A stretch of 64,000 bases of DNA from Prevotellamassilia timonensis (GCF_900106785.1 NZ_LT629841.1:119266-183265), one strand, 5' to 3'; numbered from the stretch's first letter, positions 18,369-32,147 are shown. Notes: a model not told the origin generated them from the sequence alone. Translations and numbers: made by a program.

Positions 18369-18920
18369 TAATGGGGGCGACGCGTCCCGCGTCGGTGCAA
18401 CTCAAGCGCTAACCGCTAACGCGGAAAACATAAGAACAGAAGGACATAAGAACAGAAGATATCGCGTTCGTGTTAGCCGCTTACCGCGGGAAACATAAGA
18501 ACAGAAGTTTACATAAGAAACATATAAGGCCGCTGCGCGGCTGACGGCCACGGACTAACGTCCGGGTGGCCTCAAAAAACATAAGGGCTGACGCCGTAGC
18601 GGGGCGGGGCAGCCGCTAACGCGGGAAACAGAAGGACAGAAGAACATAAGGACATAAGGGCTGACGCCGTAGCGTTACAAGTAGTAACGCTACGGCGTCA
18701 GCCCTTATGTTTCTTGAGGCCACCCGGACGTTAGTCCGTGGCCTTCAGCCGCGCAGCGGCCTTATGTGTTTCTTATGTAAACCTATGTTCCTTATGTTTT
18801 CCGCGCTAAGCGGCTAACACGAACGTTATCTTCTGTTCTTATGTCCTTATGTTCTTATGTTTTCCGCGTTAGCGGTTAGCGCTTGAGTTGCACCGACGCG
18901 AGACGCGTCGCCCCCATTAG
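18369..18920. repeat. Family A arms around a family D long palindrome, copy 1
   Basis: The family A arms (18369-18395 and 18894-18920) lie at the ends of a ~550 bp imperfect palindrome. Its modules mirror each other: CCGCTAACGCGG, tandem ACATAAGA/ACATAAGG octamers, GGCCGCTGCGCGGC, GGCCACGGACTAACGTCC, and a perfect 21 bp central hairpin starting GGGCTGACGCCGTAGCGTTAC (18658-18704). The left half is about 70 bp longer because it carries an extra module set. No open reading frame is credible here. Confidence 0.85.
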
Positions 18921-18991
18921 AGCTTGCGTTTCTTCAAGCGCAAAAGCTTGCGTCTCTTCAAGCACAAAACACCACCAACAAACGCTACCTC

Positions 18992-19019
18992 TAATGGGGG
19001 CGACGCGTCCCGCGTCGGA
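18992..19019. repeat. Solitary family A arm
   Basis: One TAATGGGGGCGACGCGTCCC..CGCGTCGG arm without an inverted partner nearby, between the family D palindrome and the 3' end of the AraC-type gene. It is preceded by AAACGCTACC, as in other copies. Confidence 0.8.
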
Positions 19020-19057
19020 AAAATAAAAAGAAAATGCTCACCACCGGACACAGCTCG

Positions 19058-20197
19058 CTACGCTATCTGCCCGTCACGCCACTCGCGGGGCGTCATGCCC
19101 GTGCGGTCGCTGAATATCTTGTACAACTGGCTGCGCGATGTAAAGCCACAGGCCGACGACACACTCTCGTTGGTGTACTCGGGGTGCGCCTTGATGTAGT
19201 CCTGCGCCTCCTTAAAACGTATGTCGCTCAACCAAATGCGGAAGGTGGTGTGCAAATGCTGGTCGAAATAGATGCTGAGGGTGCGGCGCACCACACCTAT
19301 GCTCTGCGAGAGTTTGACCATGTTGACGGTAGTGTCGCGAAAGTTCTTTTCGGCACACCACGCAGCAAGGGCGGCCTCGACAACACACACCATTTCGGGT
19401 GACAACCGCTCGGGGACGGCATTGCCTGATGCCAGCTCATCGGCGTCACCATCGGCCATTGACTGTGCGTCGTCGGCCTCGTCGTCGGCCACATCGGTCA
19501 GCACCTCGTCGATGGGGGCAAGGTTGTAGCCCATGGCCACAAAACTCATGTTGAAGATGACGGCGGAGAGCAACACGGCCGGCCCTACAACAAAGAGCAG
19601 CGGACGCCACATGATGGCACCCACAAGGGCAAGCGAGGTGCAGCTAAACAGCAGGTAGCCCGCCCACGTGTAGCGCACATAGGGCATGATGTCGCCACCC
19701 GTTTCGGCCTCTACCCTACTCCTGTTACGGTGTATCACGCTAATGGGTATGAAAATGCTCGCGATCATGGACACCAAATAGAGGGTGTGCAACACCATTT
19801 GCTCATAGGGCATGTACAGACTGTTGCATGTAAGCCACCCGCTGCCAAACGCAACGAGTGTGGCCACAAACAATGTGACGAACAACAGGTCGTAGCGACG
19901 GCGCCGACGCTTTTCGCACTCGAGGTTGAGTATGGAATGGGACACCAGGAAGGCGACGGGGGTGTAGAACAGTATGTTTACTATCACACCGGCATCGTCG
20001 CTGTGAGCTCTGAAGCCGTAGACCATTTGCAAGCCATAGTGTATCACCAGCAGCAGGGCGGCAGTCACGAGCGACCAGCGCGACTTTTCGTACTGGCGGT
20101 TGACTACGGACACCTGAAAGCGTGACACGACAAGCACGAGTGTTTGCATGGCAAACACTAACAGACAGGTGTATTGTAATAGAAATAATGATGACAT
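19058..20197 (-). CDS. Membrane-anchored AraC-family transcriptional regulator
   Basis: This 379-residue protein joins an integral-membrane sensor to a DNA-binding domain. Seven hydrophobic segments are visible at about residues 3-25, 42-62, 70-90, 104-122, 133-153, 174-195 and 197-223. A very acidic linker (DEVLTDVADDEADDAQ...) follows. The C-terminal ~105 residues are an AraC helix-turn-helix pair: FRIWLSDIRFKEAQDYI and ACGFTSRSQLYKIFSDRTGMTPREWR, which fits the family signature. Such 7TM-AraC proteins are frequent in Bacteroidales. The signal sensed is unknown. The promoter overlaps a 30-bp direct repeat (20279-20340), so self-regulation is plausible. Its target could include the adjacent small-peptide/secreted-protein pair, but that is inference from position. 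Confidence 0.88.
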   Translation of the reverse strand: MSSLFLLQYTCLLVFAMQTLVLVVSRFQVSVVNRQYEKSRWSLVTAALLLVIHYGLQMVYGFRAHSDDAGVIVNILFYTPVAFLVSHSILNLECEKRRRRRYDLLFVTLFVATLVAFGSGWLTCNSLYMPYEQMVLHTLYLVSMIASIFIPISVIHRNRSRVEAETGGDIMPYVRYTWAGYLLFSCTSLALVGAIMWRPLLFVVGPAVLLSAVIFNMSFVAMGYNLAPIDEVLTDVADDEADDAQSMADGDADELASGNAVPERLSPEMVCVVEAALAAWCAEKNFRDTTVNMVKLSQSIGVVRRTLSIYFDQHLHTTFRIWLSDIRFKEAQDYIKAHPEYTNESVSSACGFTSRSQLYKIFSDRTGMTPREWRDGQIA

Positions 20198-20252
20198 TTA
20201 TTGATTGTTAAGTAGTGCCCGACAAAAGGAGGCACTATCCTTTCGGACTCTG

Positions 20253-20285
20253 CAAAGTTAAACACATTTTTGCCGCTATTCCAAA
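20253..20285 (-). promoter_or_regulatory. Promoter of the AraC-type regulator gene
   Basis: Minus-strand TTTG (20282-20285), 21 bases, TAACTTTG (20253-20260) is an exact Bacteroidetes promoter, 55 bases before the start codon. The -33 element lies inside the first copy of the 30-bp direct repeat. Confidence 0.75.
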
Positions 20286-20340
20286 AATATTTAGATATTT
20301 GCGGAATTAATTCCAAGAATATTTAGATATTTGCGGAATT
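20279..20340. promoter_or_regulatory. Two 30-bp direct repeats, candidate operator
   Basis: TTCCAAAAATATTTAGATAT...GGAATT occurs at 20279-20308 and, with a single base change, at 20311-20340, so the period is 32 bp (three helical turns). The copies cover and extend upstream of the -33 element of the regulator gene. Direct repeats next to -33 are the usual arrangement for AraC-family activators. Confidence 0.65.
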
Positions 20341-20453
20341 GGGGTTTGTGAGCGGACCCATCAGAATGGGGAGATTAGAGCCGGTTATTGGCGTTCGGTG
20401 AGACTCTAAAACGCACATTTAATGCTTTGGATTTTTACCGGACTGCAATAATT

Positions 20454-20640
20454 CTAAACGCTAACACAAAACGCTAATTCTAAACACAAGTACAAAACGC
20501 AAGCACTAAACGCAAACACAAAACGCAAGCTCTAATGGGGGCGACGCGTCTCGCGTCGGGAAAATTAAAGCAAAAGCTCACAGATAGAAGCCTAATTAGT
20601 GCTCATTTTTCCCGACGCGAGACGCGTCGCCCCCATTAGA
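20454..20640. repeat. Family A inverted-repeat element, copy 3, with direct repeats
   Basis: Direct repeats of AAACGCAAGCAC/AAACGCTAACAC type (20454-20531) precede the arms at 20532-20559 and 20611-20639. The core AAAATTAAAGCAAAAGCTCACAG... matches the reverse complement of the copy 1 core with an internal deletion. Copies 1 and 3 are therefore one subfamily. Confidence 0.85.
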
Positions 20641-20662
20641 GTTTGAGTTACTTACGGCACTA

Positions 20663-20700
20663 AAAATGGGGTTGGCTAACCTCACGGTCTGCCAACCCCC
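20663..20700 (-). terminator. Rho-independent terminator after the small-peptide gene
   Basis: On the minus strand GGGGTTGGC/GCCAACCCC form a perfect 9 bp stem (20668-20676 with 20691-20699) followed by CATTTTTAG. It lies 41 bases after the 57-residue reading frame, which supports that frame being transcribed. Confidence 0.7.
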
Positions 20701-20740
20701 CATGTATAATAAATCTAACCTAATATTTTCAAGTTGTAGC

Positions 20741-20914
20741 TTAGTCCTCGTCAGACCAAGACTCGCTGCTCCAGCCCTTCTCACCAGAGAAAGAGGTGCC
20801 TGCGTCAACTTCCTTGTCGCTCACCTTCAGTTCGTTTGAGGCGGCGAGCATGGTCATGGCGTCGAATGTGATAGCCTGGGCTGTGGGAGCCATATATGTC
20901 TTTTTCATTGTCAT
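20741..20914 (-). CDS. Small conserved-type protein, 57 aa
   Basis: A short frame starts MTMKKTYMAPTAQAITFDAM and continues MLAASNELKVSDKEVDAG to an acidic, Ser/Trp-rich tail (GWSSESWSDED). The pattern MKKTY-x-AP-x(8-10)-M-x-AAS is, from memory, a recurring one among small uncharacterised Bacteroidales/Prevotella proteins. No function is known to me. It lacks a hydrophobic signal segment. The gene is 37 bases downstream of the 682-residue secreted protein gene and is followed by a good terminator. The two are probably co-transcribed. The start could also be the third codon (MKKTY). Confidence 0.65.
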   Translation of the reverse strand: MTMKKTYMAPTAQAITFDAMTMLAASNELKVSDKEVDAGTSFSGEKGWSSESWSDED

Positions 20915-20951
20915 TATCTGTTTTGATGGTTTAATACTACTGTCAATTTAA

Positions 20952-23000
20952 TTAGCGTGCAATGAACTTGTTGCCACCCTTGATGTAGAGGCCACCCTTA
21001 ACGGTGCGCACTACGCGACGGCCGGTGAGGTCGTAAACGGGGGCGTTGTTCTGCTCGGCATTGACGATTTGGTTGATACCAGTTACGTTGCCACCAAAGT
21101 TCATAGAGATGGCTTCGGGAGCGCCAGCTGCATCGAGAGTCAAATATGCCTTGTTGGCCTTGAGTGTTGTACCAATTTTACCCTTGTAGAATGCTGTGCC
21201 GTTAGCACCCTTAGCAAGAATGTAGGCATTGTCGCCTTCGGCGATTGTCTTGTCTGCACCAGCAGAGTTGCCGAGCTTGTTGTTCTCGATTGTAGCAAGA
21301 GTTTCATCAGTAGCGGGAACCATGGTTACAGCATCAGCGCTTTCAGAGGTCAAAAGAACGCCTGTCTTTGCGGGGATAGCCTTGCCTGCCTCGATGGCCT
21401 TCATTGTAGCCTTGGTATTGTCGGCAGTGCTTACATAGTAGGCTGTAACACCCTCGGGGATAACAGTGGCAAATGGTGCGCTGAATGTGGCGAGGTTGCT
21501 CACGCCCTCAACGTCGCTAACAGCGTTGAAAGTAACGGTGTTGGGGTAAGTGGTTTCTTCAATCTTGATGAGTGAAGAGTGTTTGTCACCTCCACTTGTT
21601 TTATAGAAAGGCGCATTAGCCTGGTTATAAGAATAAGTTGAACCATTCACCGTGAATATAAAATAATCCTGTTCTGGGTTTTTGCCTGAAGGTTTACGAT
21701 AACCCATCACGCCTACGTAACCTAAAAGGTCTTCGTTTTCTTTGTCTACTACATAGCCACCCTTTACTATTTTGGCAACAGTTACGGCATATTCTGCGTT
21801 GTAAGTATCAACATAGCCCTTGTTGCTATTGGCTCCGTCTGTGCCACCCTTCCACACAAAATGCTTGCCTGCATTATTTGCGAAGGTAAACTTATTGTCA
21901 CCCACTTTGCGGCAAATCAACTTTGCTGTCTCAGGATAGTTGGCATTAGTTTCGTCTGAAGTAGGCACGAGCGAGTAACCACTCTCTGCATAATCCATAT
22001 ATCTCTTTGCACCATCATAAAATATAGCTGTAAAGGTATAAGCCTTACCATCTTCAGGCATTTGAATATCCGATGAAGCAAGATATGCCGTGTAAGCCGA
22101 GCTAAGTGCACTATAATTGGCTAAAGTTTTTGAGGTCTTGGCATTGGTTAAAGCTGTACTAAGATTGGTACGCACCGTCGATGTAGCGGTAGGATAACCT
22201 ATGCCTGTTTTGCCCAATACATTCTCTGCCTTAGTAATAAGAGACTCGTCAAGCGTGTAATTCACTGTCAGAGTTTTTGCAGAAGCGTCAAAGGCAACTG
22301 TCTTGGTACAACCAGCCACATCGGGAATGGTGAAGTCGCTCTCGCTAATTGAGGTGCCGGCTGTAAAGAAGTAACTACCGCCATTGTACACTGTTTTCGT
22401 ACCCTTATTGGCAGTATTAGTGCTGGTAACCGAGACCGTTGTTGCATCACCTGTAATACTTACAGTATAAACATCATAAGCAGCAAGAGCGGTCTCACCG
22501 ACCTTTGAGAACTCGAAACGGGCGGCTTTAGTTTGCGCACTTGAAGCACCTCCCATATAGTTCCAACCCGTCCAATCGTCCCAAGTTGCGCCTACTTGAT
22601 ACTGAGTATTGTTACTTGCATCCTGAGTGATTGCATATGAGGGTTCCGCATTACCCTCAATATATTTAGCCATGTTACTACCCCACTTGCCATTGATGTT
22701 CATAATGGCATAATTGCTGCCATTTTTGTGCACATACACAAAAGCAGTGGCATCAGTTTTCTGCGAAGCATCGGTACCGAACCACGTATAATTCTTGCCC
22801 AAAGCATCTGCCGAATACACATAACGAGGTGCAGTGGCAGAAATATCATTTCTTGAAACGCCCACCACCTGGCGCATCTGATACCAACCAGATTCGAGAG
22901 TTGCCGTCGAAACCGGTTCAAAAGTTACCTGTGCCGAAGCGGGCATAGACAGGCTGCCCATGGCAATGAGTGCCAAGGCAAGAGTAGAAATTTTCTTCAT
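20952..23000 (-). CDS. Secreted protein with T9SS-like C-terminal tail, 682 aa
   Basis: The chosen start (ATG at 23000) gives MKKISTLALALIAMGSLSMPASAQ, a clean signal peptide. A longer frame beginning at 23060 adds 20 residues with no signal character. The body has repeated beta-rich segments (KAYTFTAIFYDGAKRYMD, FVWKGGTDGANSNKGYVDTYN) and a Ser/Thr-rich middle. The last ~45 residues (VYDLTGRRVVRT..GGLYIKGGNKFIAR) resemble the C-terminal module of exported Bacteroidales surface proteins. It probably ends up at or outside the outer membrane. No enzymatic motif is recognised. It shares domain style with the 1232-residue protein at 32-36 kb. The 57-residue protein follows directly. Confidence 0.82.
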   Translation of the reverse strand: MKKISTLALALIAMGSLSMPASAQVTFEPVSTATLESGWYQMRQVVGVSRNDISATAPRYVYSADALGKNYTWFGTDASQKTDATAFVYVHKNGSNYAIMNINGKWGSNMAKYIEGNAEPSYAITQDASNNTQYQVGATWDDWTGWNYMGGASSAQTKAARFEFSKVGETALAAYDVYTVSITGDATTVSVTSTNTANKGTKTVYNGGSYFFTAGTSISESDFTIPDVAGCTKTVAFDASAKTLTVNYTLDESLITKAENVLGKTGIGYPTATSTVRTNLSTALTNAKTSKTLANYSALSSAYTAYLASSDIQMPEDGKAYTFTAIFYDGAKRYMDYAESGYSLVPTSDETNANYPETAKLICRKVGDNKFTFANNAGKHFVWKGGTDGANSNKGYVDTYNAEYAVTVAKIVKGGYVVDKENEDLLGYVGVMGYRKPSGKNPEQDYFIFTVNGSTYSYNQANAPFYKTSGGDKHSSLIKIEETTYPNTVTFNAVSDVEGVSNLATFSAPFATVIPEGVTAYYVSTADNTKATMKAIEAGKAIPAKTGVLLTSESADAVTMVPATDETLATIENNKLGNSAGADKTIAEGDNAYILAKGANGTAFYKGKIGTTLKANKAYLTLDAAGAPEAISMNFGGNVTGINQIVNAEQNNAPVYDLTGRRVVRTVKGGLYIKGGNKFIAR

Positions 23001-23640
23001 AGGTTGTGATATTTGTTGATATTTAGTTATAAGTGCAGCGTCGGACAACGTACAACACAACTATCGCCGCGCTATGGACTGGCAATGCAGGCCATGGCGC
23101 GGCGATGACACTACGGCACAAAGGGGGCTTGCACCATAGCGTGTGTACGTTGCTGATGTTAAATGTCTATAACAAATGGGGGGGGGGTAAATAGCAGCAT
23201 ATTGCTGGCGTACAATGCCACGTGCTTTACCTTACGACCAAACTCGGAGGAAAGTACATAATACGCGTTGCGTGTCATAATTTGTTGCTAAATAATTTTG
23301 TGTAAAATTACGCTGCCGCATTTGTAAACGCACAACTGCGGCGTGACAGCCTCATCGCTCTGCTCTGCTTTTATCAACAACACTTAATGCAATGGCTGTA
23401 TCTTGCGTTTTCATTATAAATTCGGCGCAAAAATAAAACCTTTTTAGGTATTGCGCAACACTTCTGTCACACTTTGTGTCACTTTTATGCTTAAAAACAT
23501 ATTCTGAAAACTGTGCGGCAAAGTTCCAAGACTCATAGTGATGCTTTTGCCCTTACAAGCAGGGTGTACGAAATAGACTTTTAGCGAGACAGGTTTTTTG
23601 GAGGATTATAAGTTGTATGAAACGCGCCGCAAAGGAACGC
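23001..23640. other. Upstream region of the 682-aa gene
   Basis: There is no credible reading frame. It contains a run of ten G (23178-23187) and A+T-rich stretches likely to hold a promoter, but no exact TAnnTTTG box at a usual distance. Near 23537-23570 a fragment (AGTGATGCTTTTGCCCTTACAAGCAGGGTGT) resembles the outer arm of the nested repeat at 7.26-7.30 kb. Confidence 0.4.
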
Positions 23641-23840
23641 AAGCACAGAACGCAAGCACAGAACGCAAGCACACAACGCAAGCACACAACGCAAGCACTA
23701 ATGGGGGCGACGCGTCTCGCGTCGGGAAAAGATGTGGCTATTTATTTAGTAGAGTTTGTATCTTCCTCCTTTCTCTATCCCGACGCGAGACGCGTCGCCC
23801 CCATTAGTGCTTGCGTTGGGTGCTTGAGTCCATTCGTATG
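23634..23840. repeat. Family A inverted-repeat element, copy 4, with direct repeats
   Basis: Six AACGCAAGCACA-type direct repeats (23636-23698) lead into arms at 23699-23725 and 23779-23806. The core GATGTGGCTATTTATTTAG...TTCTCTATCC is homologous to the cores of copies 2 and 5. The right flank TTGAGTCCATTCGTATGTTTACG also recurs beside copies 2, 5 and 6, so the conserved unit is wider than the arms. Confidence 0.87.
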
Positions 23841-23939
23841 TTTACGTTTCACCGGACTGCAATAAGATGAAAACATATTCTGAAAGCCATACACGCAAAT
23901 GGGCTGACAGGAAGATGTGCTGATGATGCGCACGCGCAC

Positions 23940-23993
23940 AAAAAAAGGGCTGACGCCGTAGCGTTACAATTTGCAACGCTGCGGCATCAGCCC
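23940..23993 (-). terminator. Terminator of the GH2 gene built from a family D hairpin
   Basis: On the minus strand GGGCTGATGCCGCAGCGTT pairs with AACGCTACGGCGTCAGCCC (two compensable changes), directly followed by TTTTTTTGTG. The stem is the same module that forms the centres of the family D palindromes at 18.68 and 28.77 kb. It lies 79 bases after the GH2 stop codon. Confidence 0.8.
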
Positions 23994-24071
23994 ATTATTA
24001 TATTAGCATATTGCGCATCTGCTCACATTTGTACATTTGCACATCTGCGAGCGAGGCGCCCTGCGTGTTCG

Positions 24072-28166
<4,095 letters not shown>

Positions 28167-28177
28167 TCAACACTGCG

Positions 28178-28199
28178 GGCAGACTGTATGTGGTCTGCC
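28178..28199 (-). promoter_or_regulatory. Small hairpin in the GH2 leader
   Basis: GGCAGAC/GTCTGCC form a perfect 7 bp stem with an 8-base loop between the predicted promoter and the GH2 start codon. It may affect translation or stability. There is no known riboswitch resemblance. Confidence 0.35.
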
Positions 28200-28210
28200 T
28201 CAACGCGTTA

Positions 28211-28218
28211 CAAAGGTA
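28211..28218 (-). promoter_or_regulatory. -7 box of the GH2 gene
   Basis: Minus-strand TACCTTTG matches TAnnTTTG. It implies a leader of about 65 bases. No clear TTTG is seen at -33. Confidence 0.55.
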
Positions 28219-28330
28219 AGTATTTGTTTTAATAAACTGACGCCCGTACAGCACATTGTGGGGCGCAACAAACAAAAAAAGGATAATTCATTGAGCCTCG
28301 TGCTCAAATCATTATCCTTTAAGAATAGCG

Positions 28331-28412
28331 TACCCAGAGCCGGGGTCGAACCGGCACGGGTTGCCCCACTGGTGTTTGAGACCAGCGCGTCTACCGATTC
28401 CGCCATCTGGGC
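28331..28412 (-). tRNA. tRNA-Leu (anticodon CAA)
   Basis: The minus strand forms acceptor arms GCCCAGA/TCTGGGT, a D-arm with GGCGGAATCGGTAGACGC, anticodon stem CTGGT/ACCAG around loop CTCAAAC, a long variable arm (TGGGGCAACCCGT) and T-arm GCCGG-TTCGACC-CCGGC. The class II shape and anticodon CAA identify tRNA-Leu for UUG codons. CCA is not encoded. It is upstream of the GH2 gene in the same direction. Confidence 0.95.
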
Positions 28413-28540
28413 TGCTTGCCATACCCCTTTGGGGCTTTAAGCGGTGCAAAGATAGGCACTTATTTGTAAACTGCCAAATTTTTTGGAGAAAAACTGATGT
28501 GGTAATGTGGTAATGGCTAATATGGTAATGGGCTAATATT

Positions 28541-28985
28541 TTAATGGGCTAACGCCGTAGCGGGGCTTGGCAGCCGCTAACGCGGGAGACAGAAGAACAT
28601 AAGAACATAAGGACATAAGGGCTGACGCCGAGGCTTTTGAAGCGCTTACCGCGGGAACATAAGGACATAAGGACATAAGAACATAAGGACATAAGGCCGC
28701 TGCGCGGCTGACGGCCACGGACTGACGTCCGGGTGGCCTCAAGAAACATAAGGGCTGACGCCGTAGCGGTACTATATGTAACGCTACGGCGTCAGCCCTT
28801 ATGTCCTTATGTTCTTATGTTCTTTTGTTTACCGCGTTAGCGGCTGCCAAGCCACGCTACGGCGTCAGCCCTTATGTTTCTTGAGGCCACCCGGACGTAG
28901 TCCGTGGCCGTCCGCCGCGCAGCGGCCTTATATGTTTCTTATGTAGCTTATGTTCTTATGTTCCCGCGGTAAGCGTTACAAAGCC
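28541..28985. repeat. Family D long palindrome, copy 2
   Basis: A palindrome of about 440 bp is centred near 28775, where GGGCTGACGCCGTAGCG (28752-28768) faces its complement (28782-28798). Outward on both sides are ACATAAGG/ACATAAGA octamers, GGCCGCTGCGCGGC, GGCCACGGACT..GTCCGGGTGGCC and CCGCTAACGCGG modules. Order and spacing on the two sides are not identical, so several alternative folds are possible. It sits between gyrB (3' side) and the tRNA-Leu gene. Confidence 0.85.
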
Positions 28986-29015
28986 GCGCAGCGGCGTCAG
29001 CGCACGCGCAGCCCG

Positions 29016-30992
<1,977 letters not shown>

Positions 30993-31041
30993 TTAGCATG
31001 TTGGAGTGCGCAGCGTGTGTACACCTGCACATATTAGCGTA

Positions 31042-31049
31042 CAAATATA
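31042..31049 (-). promoter_or_regulatory. -7 box of gyrB
   Basis: Minus-strand TATATTTG matches TAnnTTTG and lies 68 bases upstream of the start codon. No TTTG is evident at the -33 position. Confidence 0.55.
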
Positions 31050-31122
31050 CTCATTTATTTTGAGTTACAGGGCATAGATGCGGCTGATAAACGCATTGAT
31101 CGCTACCACCAAACACAAGCAC

Positions 31123-31285
31123 TAATGGGGGCGACGCGTCCCGCGTCGGAAAAAGATGCAGCTACTTATTTCGCAGAGCTTGTTTTCACCTTTCTCTGTC
31201 CCCGACGCGAGACGCATCGCCCCCATTAGTGCTTGCGTTTGGTGCTTGCGTTTAGTGCTTGCGTTTGGTGATTGCGTTTATCGCA
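31123..31285. repeat. Family A inverted-repeat element, copy 5, with direct repeats
   Basis: The arms (31123-31149; 31202-31230 with one changed base, GACGCATCG) surround a core GATGCAGCTACTTATTTCG..TTCTCTGTCC homologous to copies 2 and 4. TTGGTGCTTGCG-type direct repeats follow (31231-31280). The flank CATTCGCATGTCTACGTTTAAC at about 31347-31368 matches the outer flank of the other copies. Confidence 0.87.
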
Positions 31286-31407
31286 GAGTGGCATCATTAG
31301 GAAGCACAAAACGCTAGCACTTATAGGTAGTCGCGTTTGACGCTCCATTCGCATGTCTACGTTTAACTAAAACAGCAATAATTGCCATTAAGTAGGCGCA
31401 CTGAAGA

Positions 31408-31752
31408 CTATAACATGGCTGCTATTTGCCTGTCAATTGCTTGCCTGACAAACGCATTGATTGATATGCCTGCTTGTGCTGCAATTTGCGCTATTTTAGT
31501 GTATGCATCGGGCGATATACGAATATTCAACGCACCCTTGCAACTCTTGCACGGCTGCACACCCTTACTCTCACAGTATGCTATATAGTCGTCTACAGCA
31601 TTCATAAAGTCCTCCTTTAGTTGGGCCACAGTTTCGCCCTCGTATGTTATTTCTGTTTCGTGAGGCAAATCAAGCACATGCCCGTAAAGACAATTATCTT
31701 CTTCACTCATCTCCACACTGCCTACATACCCTTTATATCTCAACTTATTCAT
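31408..31752 (-). CDS. hicB: HicB-family antitoxin
   Basis: The 114-residue protein has an N-terminal partial RNase H-like HicB fold (YVGSVEMSEEDNCLYGHVLDLPHETEITYEGETVAQL, residues 9-45). Its C-terminus (NIRISPDAYTKIAQIAAQAGISINAFVRQAIDRQIA) is a ribbon-helix-helix/Arc-type DNA-binding segment. It should neutralise HicA and repress the operon. The gene overlaps hicA by four bases and lies downstream of it, the usual toxin-first order. The Cys-x-x-Cys in the linker (PCKSCKG) is unremarkable without structural data. Confidence 0.88.
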   Translation of the reverse strand: MNKLRYKGYVGSVEMSEEDNCLYGHVLDLPHETEITYEGETVAQLKEDFMNAVDDYIAYCESKGVQPCKSCKGALNIRISPDAYTKIAQIAAQAGISINAFVRQAIDRQIAAML

Positions 31753-32000
31753 AGCAAACCATTATTTTGTAAAAAATCCATTACTTGTTTCATCACATAG
31801 GCTTTTATAAAACGCTCTGGGTGAGGTTTATGAGCCATATAGGCCATGTCGCCGTTCTCGAAAATGACTCTCGAACCGCTTGTACGTCCTTTGTTACTGA
31901 CTTCAAAACCCAATAGAGCAAAAAGTCTTACCAACTCTTGCCATGTAAAATCCTTTGGCTGGAGCTTAAAGCGTTGTATTAGTTTGTCTTTTGTTCCCAT
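31749..32000 (-). CDS. hicA: HicA-family mRNA interferase toxin
   Basis: This 83-residue double-stranded-RNA-binding-fold toxin cleaves mRNA when freed from HicB. The family pattern is visible as FTWQELVRLFALLGFEVSNKGRTSGSRVIFENG followed by a MAHKPHP segment containing the catalytic-type histidine, and a C-terminal helix VMKQVMDFLQNNGLL. The GSRVIF motif replaces the commoner GSHxxF, so one conserved histidine position is arginine here. The gene pair is A+T-rich compared with gyrB, as is usual for mobile toxin-antitoxin modules. The promoter box is at 32019-32026. Confidence 0.85.
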   Translation of the reverse strand: MGTKDKLIQRFKLQPKDFTWQELVRLFALLGFEVSNKGRTSGSRVIFENGDMAYMAHKPHPERFIKAYVMKQVMDFLQNNGLL

Positions 32001-32018
32001 TTATGCACTATAATGCTG

Positions 32019-32026
32019 CAAATGTA
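32019..32026 (-). promoter_or_regulatory. -7 box of hicAB
   Basis: Minus-strand TACATTTG matches TAnnTTTG, 19 bases before the hicA start codon. It falls where HicB repression would be expected. Confidence 0.5.
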
Positions 32027-32062
32027 ATTATTATTTTGTTACGCTGAAAGCGACAGGGCATG

Positions 32063-32100
32063 AAAAAAGGTGCGCCCCGTGTTGGGGGACGCACCTTATT
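32063..32100 (-). terminator. Rho-independent terminator of the 1232-aa protein gene
   Basis: Minus-strand AAGGTGCGTCCCC/GGGGCGCACCTT form a ~12 bp stem with a short loop and are followed by TTTTTT. It is 48 bases after the stop codon and just upstream of the hicAB promoter. Confidence 0.85.
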
Positions 32101-32147
32101 AAATTATTGCATGTCAGCTGAACGGGTCAGCTGTGATGCGGGCTTTG

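Noticed and set aside
23001-23060. Longer N-terminus of the 682-aa secreted protein
   Set aside because: The extra 20 residues precede a complete signal peptide that starts at 23000.
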